Positions 1-5,469 of a stretch of 5,845 nucleotides of DNA are shown here, one piece after another; positions within the stretch are counted from its first letter, which is position 1; the number at the start of each line of letters is the position of its first letter. The stretch spans positions 1 through 5,845 of the forward strand of contig CAZATJ010000027.1 in assembly GCA_964488025.1 (NCBI GenBank). The letters are read 5' to 3'. The notes under the pieces were generated by a model that saw only the letters and a program-made list of their open reading frames with translations, made no database searches and was not told the origin of the DNA. The DNA comes from UBA1568 sp964488025 (lineage in GTDB: Bacteria; Patescibacteriota; Minisyncoccia; Moranbacterales; UBA1568). The position numbers and the translations under genes are program-made.

Positions 1-61
1 TCCCCAGACCCCTCCTGCGGGGCGGAAACCAATTCCAAAAAACCGATGAGTTCCCTAACAG

Positions 62-144
62 TGGGTAGGGAGGGATTCGAACCCCCGAAGCCCGAAGGCG
101 GCGGATTTACAGTCCGCAGTAATTGACCACTCTACCACCTACCC
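62..144 (-). tRNA. tRNA-Tyr (anticodon GTA)
   Basis: The reverse complement folds as a type II tRNA. The acceptor arms are GGGTAGG (138-144) and CCTACCC (63-69), with discriminator A at 62. The anticodon stem GCGGA/TCCGC closes the loop CTGTAAA, giving anticodon GTA at 108-110. A long variable arm of about 14 nt contains a GCC-TTCG-GGC mini-hairpin, as expected for bacterial tRNA-Tyr. The T arm is GGGGG-TTCGAAT-CCCTC. CCA is not encoded (the next bases read CTG), so a CCA-adding enzyme must finish it. It lies 59 bp downstream of tRNA-Thr on the same strand and may share its transcript. Confidence 0.97.
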
Positions 145-203
145 TTATATTCACAAAACGCTCCTAAAACAGCCTAGCAGACTCCTCTTTTTTCTTCAAA
201 CTG

Positions 204-276
204 AGCCACCCGTCGGGCTCGAACCGACGACCCACGGTTTACAAAACCGTTGCTCTACCAACTGAGCTAGGGTGGC
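204..276 (-). tRNA. tRNA-Thr (anticodon TGT)
   Basis: The reverse complement gives a standard 73-nt cloverleaf. The acceptor is GCCACCC/GGGTGGC with discriminator T. The D arm contains TAGCTCAGTTGGTAGAGCA. The anticodon stem ACGGT/ACCGT encloses loop TTTGTAA, placing anticodon TGT at 241-243 (reads ACA threonine codons). The T arm has the TTCGAGC loop. CCA is not encoded. Its 5' end is only 23 bp past the stop codon of the upstream TPR gene, and the gap is filled by an inverted repeat (277-300), so processing out of an mRNA-tRNA transcript is likely. Confidence 0.97.
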
Positions 277-300
277 ATGAGAACTCCTCTAGCTTCTCAT
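277..300 (-). other. Inverted repeat bridging TPR-gene stop and tRNA-Thr 5' end
   Basis: ATGAGAA (277-283) and TTCTCAT (294-300) are perfect complements around a 10-nt loop. The repeat begins at the base next to tRNA-Thr and ends inside the TAA stop of the upstream gene. It therefore fills the whole intergenic gap. No U-run follows, so it is not a standard terminator. A processing or mRNA 3'-end stabilising hairpin is an inference; chance is possible for a 7-bp stem. Confidence 0.5.
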
Positions 301-1097
301 TATTCTCCGCCTCTGGTCAAGAGCTTTTCCAGGCGGCGGATCTTGATTTTCACCAAACGATGCACCGGTGAGAGTTTGAGTACCTGACGATAACACTCCT
401 TGGCATCTTTGATATTCCCGATATCAAGATAGTGATCTCCGAGTTCCTCATATGCCGTAAAATCCTTCGGATCCCTCGCGATGCGGGCGATAAGATTCTC
501 TTCCCGATGATTTGTCCGTCCCACAGGATTTTTTTTGATTTCTGGATGAACAGCGATCTCGCTCACCGTCGGCCGTGAAACAAAAACGTTCTTTTCCTGG
601 TCCAGAGAAATGTCTTTTTTAACGCTCCCCTTCTCCTTGCGAAAAATCGGGGTCCGCAAAATATCCCGCCGATACTCTTCGGGCTGTTTTGCAGAAACCT
701 CATCACTTTCAAGTTGTTTCTTTCTCATACCACCAAAAGAGAAGCTCTTCTGGCCAAACCAAGGAGCGGTGGAAATGGGAGCAGCCTCAACCAAAGGAGA
801 TTCGTTTTTTTCCGGAGAAACTTTTGGCTCAATCTTCGCTCGCATCTTCTTCACTGACTGAGTGAATTCGTTCAAAGTATTGTGGGCACGAAGCAAGTCT
901 ACCTTGAAACGCTGTGCTGATTTCTCAATCACCTTCAGAAAAAATCCCCTCATTCCGGGAAAAAGAAGCTGTTCTTCTTTTCCGCCTTCAAGCACCTTTT
1001 GAGCGATAACAGGATCAGTTCCCTTGCGCGATAAATACCACAGCAAAAAAAACAGACTGAGAATGACGATAATCGGTGGAACAACAAGATACCACAT
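300..1097 (-). CDS. Membrane-anchored protein with C-terminal TPR, function unknown
   Basis: This 265-aa protein has one clear N-terminal transmembrane segment (about residues 3-22), followed by RKG, so the rest is probably cytoplasmic. Residues 30-90 are amphipathic and could be helical. Residues 90-200 are charged, low-complexity and probably disordered. Residues 200-244 form a TPR-like helical pair; the segment from A215 to P244 (AYEELGDHYLDIGN, then A-K-x-C-Y and L-x-L-S-P) matches the TPR consensus. The tail from 245 is very basic. The start is supported by AAGGAG (1104-1109) 6 nt upstream of ATG. It lies 53 bp after tsf in the same direction and is probably co-transcribed. TPRs bind proteins, so a scaffold or assembly role is plausible, but no specific function can be assigned. 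Confidence 0.85.
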   Translation of the reverse strand: MWYLVVPPIIVILSLFFLLWYLSRKGTDPVIAQKVLEGGKEEQLLFPGMRGFFLKVIEKSAQRFKVDLLRAHNTLNEFTQSVKKMRAKIEPKVSPEKNESPLVEAAPISTAPWFGQKSFSFGGMRKKQLESDEVSAKQPEEYRRDILRTPIFRKEKGSVKKDISLDQEKNVFVSRPTVSEIAVHPEIKKNPVGRTNHREENLIARIARDPKDFTAYEELGDHYLDIGNIKDAKECYRQVLKLSPVHRLVKIKIRRLEKLLTRGGE

Positions 1098-1150
1098 GGC
1101 TCTCTCCTTAAAGAATATGTTCTCGTTTCAATCAACGCTCACCACTGGCC

Positions 1151-1735
1151 TCACATTTCATAACGGACAAAGCCTCCTATCTGAATATTTTCCCCTATCT
1201 TGTGAATCTTTTCAGTCAGAAGCTCTCCGACCGTTTTAGAAGGATCCTTCACGAAGGGTTGCGTTAGAAGAGCGTTTTCGTTCCGAAACTTTTCTTCCTT
1301 CCCGAGCATGATTTTCTCTATCAGGTCAGCTGGTTTTCCTTCCTGCACTAGCTCCGCGCGCCAAATTTCCTGTTCTTTGGCAACCGTTTCCGCCAGAACT
1401 TCTTCTGGTTTCACATAGCGCGGAGCGGAAGCGGCGATATGCATGGCAATATCGCGGCCGAGCTCCTGAAACTCCGCATTCAGAGCGACGAAATCGGTCT
1501 CACAATAGAGTTTGACCAAGACGCCGATACGACTATTAGAATGAACGTAGGAAACAACCAATCCTTCGTGTGTCTCGCGGTCGCCCTTCTTCATCGCTTT
1601 ATCCTGGCCACGCTTCCGAAGAATCTCAATAGCCTTCGCATCATCGAATCCCGATTCATCGAGAGCCTTTTTTACGTCAACGATACCGGCTCCGGTCTTC
1701 TCGCGCAGAGCCCTGATTTGTTCCATTTGAGACAT
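1151..1735 (-). CDS. tsf: Elongation factor Ts, short form
   Basis: EF-Ts is the cytoplasmic nucleotide-exchange factor that releases GDP from EF-Tu. The 194-aa product starts with a UBA-like domain (residues 4-44, LREKTGAGIVDVKKAL), which docks on EF-Tu. The core carries the TDFVA signature at 80-84, whose Asp-Phe pair inserts near the EF-Tu magnesium site. The C-terminus has the usual G-E-N-I-x-I-G-G-F-V-R-Y ending. At 194 aa it is close to the Thermus type (about 196 aa) and much shorter than E. coli (about 283 aa), so one core subdomain repeat and the coiled-coil insertion are absent. The start at 1735 has no clear SD; a second Met (codon 4, at 1726) is an alternative. It follows rpsB by 84 bp, the nearly universal order. 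The stop is TGA. Confidence 0.97.
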   Translation of the reverse strand: MSQMEQIRALREKTGAGIVDVKKALDESGFDDAKAIEILRKRGQDKAMKKGDRETHEGLVVSYVHSNSRIGVLVKLYCETDFVALNAEFQELGRDIAMHIAASAPRYVKPEEVLAETVAKEQEIWRAELVQEGKPADLIEKIMLGKEEKFRNENALLTQPFVKDPSKTVGELLTEKIHKIGENIQIGGFVRYEM

Positions 1736-1743
1736 ACTCTTGC

Positions 1744-1800
1744 AGGGTTTAGTTTTTAGTCCACCAGCCGGCGGATGAGGGTTTAGCAGGCAAAGATGCC
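1744..1800 (-). repeat. Short direct repeats and mini-hairpin in the rpsB-tsf spacer
   Basis: The 84-bp gap between rpsB and tsf holds two copies of the 9-mer agggtttag (1744-1752 and 1778-1786, 34 bp apart). It also holds a tetraloop hairpin ggca-aaga-tgcc (1789-1800) and a GC-rich near-palindrome ccagccggcgg (1764-1774). No U-tract follows any of these, so I do not call a terminator. They may tune the relative expression of S2 and EF-Ts or may be chance. Confidence 0.3.
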
Positions 1801-1819
1801 GCTCTCGTTTACAGCGCCA

Positions 1820-2638
1820 CTAAGCCACTTTTTCCGGCACGGCTTCCTTGGCTTCTTTGGCGGCGCTCTTGGCAGCCAATACTACCTTACCCAAATAGCC
1901 AAACAAAAGGCGAAGCGATGAAAGCGCGTCATCATTTCCAGGAATAGGATAGTCCACCGCCGAAGGGTCAGTATTGGTATCAACAATACCGATTACGGGA
2001 ACACCCACTTTGCCGGCCTCATGAAGAACTAGGGCGGCCTCCTTGGTATCAGCAATCACAATAGCGCCCGGGAAATCCTCCATCCCCTTAATCCCGCCTA
2101 CTTTCTTTTCGAGACGTTCGACTTCCTCCATTTTTTTTGCCTGTTCGAACTTGGTATACTTCTTGAATTCTCCCGAAGCAAACTTCCCTTCGAGATCCTG
2201 CAAATGGCGCGCGCGGCTACGAATACACGAGAAATTGGTCAGCGTGCCGCCAAGCCAACGATCTACCATATAGTACTGACCAACGTGCTGTGCCAGAAAT
2301 CTCACCGTATCGTGCGTCTGTTTTTTCATTCCCACGAAAAGCACGGGCTTGCCACTCTTCACGACTTGTGTGAGAAATTTCGATGCCTCCTCCAACTTCT
2401 CGGCAGTTTTCTGAAGATTCAGGATGTTGATGTTCTTGCGTGTCGTATAGATATATTCATCCATCTTCGGATGACGACGAGACTTCAGATGCCCAAAATG
2501 AACACCAGCTTTGAGCAAGCCTTCAAGGCTCACGTCAAACGTATTGAAATCAATCGCGGAGAAATAATTCTCCTCTTCTTTTTTCGACACTTTTTTGAGC
2601 ACCTCTTGCTCCTCTTTCGTCTCGATAACTTCCGTCAT
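1820..2638 (-). CDS. rpsB: Small ribosomal subunit protein S2
   Basis: S2 binds 16S rRNA late in 30S assembly, beside S1 at the mRNA exit. The 272-aa protein has the family hallmarks: GVHFGHLKSRRHPKM at 45-59 (signature 1), DRWLGGTLTNF at 126-136, a lysine-rich coiled-coil insertion at about 140-182, and PGAIVIADTKEAALVLHEA from 190, running into GVPVIGIVDTNTDP at 212-225 (signature 2). The N-terminus carries roughly 35 extra charged residues ahead of the usual start of the fold. The Ala/Lys tail (255-272) is also low-complexity. The start is supported by AAGGA (2648-2652) 9 nt upstream of ATG. It is the first gene of the leftward operon, behind a promoter at 2805-2833 and a leader of about 160 nt. 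The stop is TAG. Confidence 0.98.
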   Translation of the reverse strand: MTEVIETKEEQEVLKKVSKKEEENYFSAIDFNTFDVSLEGLLKAGVHFGHLKSRRHPKMDEYIYTTRKNINILNLQKTAEKLEEASKFLTQVVKSGKPVLFVGMKKQTHDTVRFLAQHVGQYYMVDRWLGGTLTNFSCIRSRARHLQDLEGKFASGEFKKYTKFEQAKKMEEVERLEKKVGGIKGMEDFPGAIVIADTKEAALVLHEAGKVGVPVIGIVDTNTDPSAVDYPIPGNDDALSSLRLLFGYLGKVVLAAKSAAKEAKEAVPEKVA

Positions 2639-2798
2639 ACTGTTTTTTCCTTAAAAAATTAAGCTCACCTCGGAGCCACCTACTCACGCCGTTGATAAGC
2701 CTCATAAGCACCGCGTAAACGGGCCAGGAAGAGACCGGAACGTAAAGTATGTTTGATTTTCCGCCCAAAGCCAAAGACTCGGAAAGCAGGGAAATACA
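2639..2798 (-). promoter_or_regulatory. rpsB 5' leader with SD-overlapping hairpin
   Basis: From the predicted transcription start (about 2798) to the rpsB ATG there are about 160 nt without a supportable gene. On the minus strand a stem TTTCCG/CGGAAA (2780-2785 with 2758-2763) closes a loop of about 16 nt. Next to the gene, CTTAA-TTTT-TTAAG (2650-2663) forms an AU-rich hairpin whose 3' arm contains the AAG of the AAGGA SD (2648-2652). S2 is known to repress rpsB translation through its leader in gamma-proteobacteria. Whether this unrelated-looking leader works the same way is inference. Confidence 0.45.
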
Positions 2799-2804
2799 GC
2801 CCGT

Positions 2805-2833
2805 AGTGTAGCAGGAGACAGTTATCTTGGCAA
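2805..2833 (-). promoter_or_regulatory. Promoter of the rpsB-tsf operon (extended -10)
   Basis: On the minus strand TTGCCA (2828-2833, 5/6 to the -35 consensus) is followed after exactly 17 bp by TACACT (2805-2810, 4/6 to the -10). TGC directly precedes the -10, giving an extended -10. Transcription should start near 2798 and read into rpsB. The -35 and the 15 bp upstream of it lie inside the left arm of the 21-bp inverted repeat, so the upstream half is identical to that of the rpmE promoter. Confidence 0.75.
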
Positions 2834-2949
2834 CCCCGCACCTTTTCTGAGGAAAATCTTGTCCATAACAAGGTGTGAGGCGTAGCCGCCTATCGGCTTG
2901 AACATGAAACTTCCTCTGTCGCGTTTGGGAAAAGGTGCGGGGTTGCCAA
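2827..2949. repeat. Perfect 21-bp inverted repeat with dyad-rich 81-bp centre
   Basis: The arms 2827-2847 and 2929-2949 are exact reverse complements; each outward reading contains AAAAGGTGCGGGGTTGCCAA. Identity stops right after the two -35 hexamers. Within the centre, further dyads are visible: gaggaa/ttcctc (2849-2854 with 2911-2916), cttgt/acaag (2858-2862 with 2868-2872), aggcg-tagc-cgcct (2878-2891), and the competing agccg/cggct (2884-2898). The trinucleotide ATC flanks both ends (2824-2826 and 2950-2952). No protein gene fits inside. Best reading: paired regulatory sites of a divergent promoter. Alternative: a miniature inverted-repeat element. Confidence 0.9.
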
Positions 2950-2971
2950 ATCCGGATATCCATGCTAGACT
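2943..2971 (+). promoter_or_regulatory. Promoter of rpmE (extended -10)
   Basis: TTGCCA (2943-2948) is followed after exactly 17 bp by TAGACT (2966-2971, 4/6), with TGC directly before it as an extended -10. The predicted start near 2978 gives an rpmE leader of about 53 nt. The geometry is the same as that of the rpsB promoter on the other strand, with the -35 in the right arm of the inverted repeat. Confidence 0.75.
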
Positions 2972-3030
2972 CCCGACTACGTTATTCGCTCCCCGAATTT
3001 TTTGGAAGAGCCATTTTATCTCCTATTTCT

Positions 3031-3324
3031 ATGAAACAAGATATCCACCCAACTTACCATGCCGAGGCGACCATTTCGTGTGCCTGTGGCGCTGTTCTCA
3101 AAACCGGTTCCACCGTCGAAACGATGCACACCGAAATCTGTGCCCTCTGTCATCCCCTCTATACTGGCAAGAAGAAGGTCATCGACACCACTGGACGTGT
3201 TGATCGTTTCAAAAAAATGACCGAGAAGTCTCAGGCAAAGCAAATTTCCAGAAAAAAAGCTCCGAAGGTGAAATCCGAAATGAAAGAAACCGCCTCCAAG
3301 AAGAATGCGAAAGCTGCCGCTTAG
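3031..3324 (+). CDS. rpmE: Large ribosomal subunit protein L31, zinc (C+) type
   Basis: L31 sits on the 50S central protuberance and contributes to the bridge with the 30S head. The 97-aa product starts MKQDIHPTYH, typical for the family. It keeps four cysteines, C17, C19, C37 and C40, matching the zinc-binding C+ paralogue, and the conserved HPLYTGKK and RVDRFKKM blocks (41-48, 56-63). The family core ends near residue 65. About 32 further residues form a Lys/Ala-rich tail not present in the roughly 70-aa E. coli protein. The reading frame stays open upstream to 2935, but ATG 3031 is chosen because it matches the family N-terminus and lies downstream of the promoter. There is no SD; the start is preceded by pyrimidine-rich CTCCT (3020-3024). 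The stop is TAG. A terminator follows. Confidence 0.96.
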   Translation: MKQDIHPTYHAEATISCACGAVLKTGSTVETMHTEICALCHPLYTGKKKVIDTTGRVDRFKKMTEKSQAKQISRKKAPKVKSEMKETASKKNAKAAA

Positions 3325-3389
3325 CCCTGTTCTGAACGCTTTCTTTTTTGCCATTCTTCTTCCCGTCCGCCCACAATCGAAAGCGTCTC

Positions 3390-3428
3390 AAAATCCCACC
3401 GCCATTTGCGGACCGGGATTTTTCTTTT
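3390..3428 (+). terminator. Rho-independent terminator after rpmE
   Basis: A stem aaaatccc/gggatttt (3390-3397 with 3415-3422) encloses an inner stem ccgc/gcgg (3399-3402 with 3408-3411) and a CATTT loop. The run tttcttt follows. It lies 66 bp past the rpmE stop and before the prfA -10, so it should separate rpmE from prfA-prmC at least partly. Confidence 0.8.
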
Positions 3429-3437
3429 GAAAAGGCG

Positions 3438-3443
3438 TATACT
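3438..3443 (+). promoter_or_regulatory. Possible -10 of a prfA-prmC promoter
   Basis: TATACT matches the -10 consensus at 5 of 6 positions, just downstream of the terminator and 57 bp before the prfA ATG. The region 16-18 bp upstream (the terminator's 3' arm) has no recognisable -35, and there is no TG extension, so the call rests on the -10 and on context. Confidence 0.4.
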
Positions 3444-3500
3444 GAATGAAAGAAGCTCCTCAGACCGTGCCCCATCCTATTTTTTTGTCATATCACTCCT

Positions 3501-4586
3501 ATGCAGGATCTCCTCACGGATATTGAACGCGAATACGATCAGGTTCACGAGGAACTGAGCCACCCTGACCTTATCCGCAATCCGAAAAAAATGGCCGACC
3601 TTGGCCGACGAAAAACAGAGCTTGATATCGTCATGGAACGAGCCAGGCGTTTTCGCGCTATCGAAAAATCAATGCGCGACAATGCCGAACTGACCCATGA
3701 CGAGACGGTTGATCCGGAAATCAAAACTCTCGCTATGGAAGAGAATATCACTTTGGCTCAGGAAAAATCCCTCCTCGAAGATGAGCTGACCCACCTGCTT
3801 CTCCCTAAGGATCCCAGTGACGGCAAGGATGTTATCGTCGAAATTCGTGGCGGTGCTGGTGGAGATGAATCTTCCCTTTTTGCCGCCGAACTTTTCCGCA
3901 TGTATGCTCATTATGCCGAAAAACAAAATTGGCGCATCGAAATGCTTCACTCCAACCAGACGGAAGTCGGTGGATTCAAGGAAGCGGTCTTCGAAATAAA
4001 CCATGGCAGCAGCCCGATTCCGGTGTATCAGAAAATGAAGTATGAATCAGGAGTCCATCGGGTTCAGCGCGTTCCGGAGACTGAAAAAGCTGGTCGTATC
4101 CATACTTCGACGGCCACCGTCGCTGTTTTACCTCAGGTTGAAGATGTGGAAGTGACTATTAACCCGAGCGACCTCCGTATCGATACTTTTTGTTCCTCCG
4201 GTCCCGGCGGTCAGTCGGTCAATACGACCTACAGCGCTGTCCGCATCACCCACCTGCCAAGCGGTCTCGTTGTCAGCTGCCAGGACGAAAAATCACAAAT
4301 CAAAAACAAAGATAAGGCCATGAAAGTGCTCCGATCGCGACTCTACCAGCTCGAAGAAGAACGGCAAGCGAAAGAACAGGGTGATGCCCGAAAAAGCCAA
4401 ATCGGCACCGGAGACCGAAGCGAAAAAATCCGCACCTATAATTACCCTCAAGATCGCGTCACTGACCACCGTATCAAAGAATCCTGGAGCAACCTCGCTA
4501 CCATTCTGTCCGGTGGCCTCGACCCGATCTTAAACGCTCTGGAAGCCGAAGATATCCGTCGAAAACTGGAAAAATCCGAAAACTGA
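3501..4586 (+). CDS. prfA: Peptide chain release factor 1
   Basis: RF1 reads UAA and UAG in the ribosomal A site and triggers peptidyl-tRNA hydrolysis. The 361-aa product has the usual length and order: N-terminal helical domain 1 (about 1-105), the RF core starting at IRGGAGGDES (115-124), the codon-reading loop, and the catalytic loop. The tripeptide at 192-194 is PET, the PxT form that marks RF1 (RF2 has SPF), within VHRVQRVPETEKAGRIHTS. The GGQ motif is at 236-238 within SSGPGGQSVNTT. The C-terminus carries KIRTYNYPQDRVTDHRI (309-325), diagnostic of RF1/RF2. ATG 3501 has no SD, only CTCCT directly before it (3496-3500). prmC follows after 3 bp, the standard pairing, because PrmC methylates the GGQ glutamine. 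The gene ends in TGA, so an RF2 should exist elsewhere in the genome. Confidence 0.98.
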   Translation: MQDLLTDIEREYDQVHEELSHPDLIRNPKKMADLGRRKTELDIVMERARRFRAIEKSMRDNAELTHDETVDPEIKTLAMEENITLAQEKSLLEDELTHLLLPKDPSDGKDVIVEIRGGAGGDESSLFAAELFRMYAHYAEKQNWRIEMLHSNQTEVGGFKEAVFEINHGSSPIPVYQKMKYESGVHRVQRVPETEKAGRIHTSTATVAVLPQVEDVEVTINPSDLRIDTFCSSGPGGQSVNTTYSAVRITHLPSGLVVSCQDEKSQIKNKDKAMKVLRSRLYQLEEERQAKEQGDARKSQIGTGDRSEKIRTYNYPQDRVTDHRIKESWSNLATILSGGLDPILNALEAEDIRRKLEKSEN

Positions 4587-4589
4587 CCT

Positions 4590-5459
4590 ATGGCAACGGT
4601 GCAAGAACTACAACATATCCACCTTCCGGCCATCGCCCCGGAAGATTTTTTTATTCTCCTGGCGCATATCACAAAAAAGGAGAAAGCTTTCCTTTTCGCC
4701 CATCCGGAATACGAGCTTTCTCCCCAAAAAACACGGGAATTGGAAACCTTCTTGAAACGCCGTCTCAAACATGAGCCGATTGCCTATATTACCGGACACA
4801 AAGAATTCTACGGACGCGATTTCAAAATCACTCCTGACACGCTTGTTCCCCGACCAGAAACCGAGCTCCTCGTCGAATCGGTACTGGCCCAGATCAGAAA
4901 AAATGGACGGCGCATGACAGATGTTATCGACATGGGAACGGGAAGCGGCAATATCATCGTCTCAATCGCGAAAGAAATAGAAAAACTTCCGGCCATCGAA
5001 AATTTCTTTTTGTCTGCCATCGATATCTCCGAGGGGGCGCTCGCTACCGCGAGAGAAAATGCGAGACGCCACGGAGTAGAACAACGAATAGCTTTTCTGA
5101 AAAGCGATCTCTTCGAACATTACTCTCTCCCTCACAAAAAAAATCGTAATGTAATCATTGCTGCCAACCTCCCCTATCTTTCAAAGAGTATCTATCGAAC
5201 CAGCAGCTCTGACGTGTACGATTATGAACCAGAGAGTGCATTGGTAAGCGGAGAACAGGGCCTTGATCATTACCGTCGGTTACTCCTTGTCCTAAAAAAG
5301 TTTTCGCAAAGCTACCTTGAAACTACATTCTTTTTAGAAATAAGTCCGGAACAATCCAATTTACTCAAAGAAGAAATCGGAGTGATTTTTCTGAGTTCTT
5401 CCTGCCAAATACTTCAAGACTTAAACGGTAGGGATAGATTGATCCAGACTACGCTCTAA
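4590..5459 (+). CDS. prmC: Release factor glutamine N5-methyltransferase
   Basis: PrmC (HemK) uses S-adenosylmethionine to methylate the GGQ glutamine of release factors, raising termination efficiency. The 289-aa product has the two-domain plan: an N-terminal helical RF-binding domain (about 1-80) ending in the conserved YITGHKEFYGRDF, and TLVPRPETELLVE (84-96) leading into a Rossmann methyltransferase. Motif I is VIDMGTGSGN (112-121), the acidic ribose contact is in AIDIS (143-147), and motif IV is NLPY (193-196) where NPPY is usual. The YEPESALVSGEQGL stretch (212-225) is typical of the family. The start lies 3 bp after the prfA stop with no SD, suggesting translational coupling. A strong terminator follows 10 bp after the TAA stop. 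Confidence 0.96.
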   Translation: MATVQELQHIHLPAIAPEDFFILLAHITKKEKAFLFAHPEYELSPQKTRELETFLKRRLKHEPIAYITGHKEFYGRDFKITPDTLVPRPETELLVESVLAQIRKNGRRMTDVIDMGTGSGNIIVSIAKEIEKLPAIENFFLSAIDISEGALATARENARRHGVEQRIAFLKSDLFEHYSLPHKKNRNVIIAANLPYLSKSIYRTSSSDVYDYEPESALVSGEQGLDHYRRLLLVLKKFSQSYLETTFFLEISPEQSNLLKEEIGVIFLSSSCQILQDLNGRDRLIQTTL

Positions 5460-5469
5460 AGAAGAAGGG

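Noticed and set aside
1..60. GC-rich stretch with CCCC-TCCTGC-GGGG, and a plus-strand frame continuing into the tRNA-Tyr antisense (GREGFEPP-type peptide)
   Set aside because: The peptide is the well-known false frame read antisense to a tRNA T arm. The hairpin has only 4 bp, no T-run follows on the relevant strand, and the window edge prevents a call.
145..203. Possible tRNA-Tyr promoter between the two tRNAs (TTGAAG, 17 bp, TAGGCT on the minus strand)
   Set aside because: Only 3 of 6 bases match at the -10, so read-through from the upstream operon explains the arrangement as well.
2680..2871. Minus-strand 63-aa frame in the rpsB leader, ending ARLRGAYEAYQRRE
   Set aside because: Its only ATG lies upstream of the predicted transcription start; no ATG, GTG or TTG with an SD was found downstream in frame. 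It may be a chance frame or an old remnant, but support is lacking.
2864..2950. Two divergent mini-frames that both encode KGAGLP from the inverted repeat arms
   Set aside because: The shared peptide is forced by the identical DNA arms being read in the same frame. Both ATGs lack an SD and lie upstream of the predicted transcription starts.
2660..2960. Candidate structured RNA genes (RNase P RNA, tmRNA, SRP RNA, 6S RNA) in the gene-free rpsB-rpmE region
   Set aside because: None of the conserved sequence blocks of RNase P RNA, tmRNA or SRP RNA is visible on either strand, the 6S-like fold is not supported, and the promoters point out of the central part.
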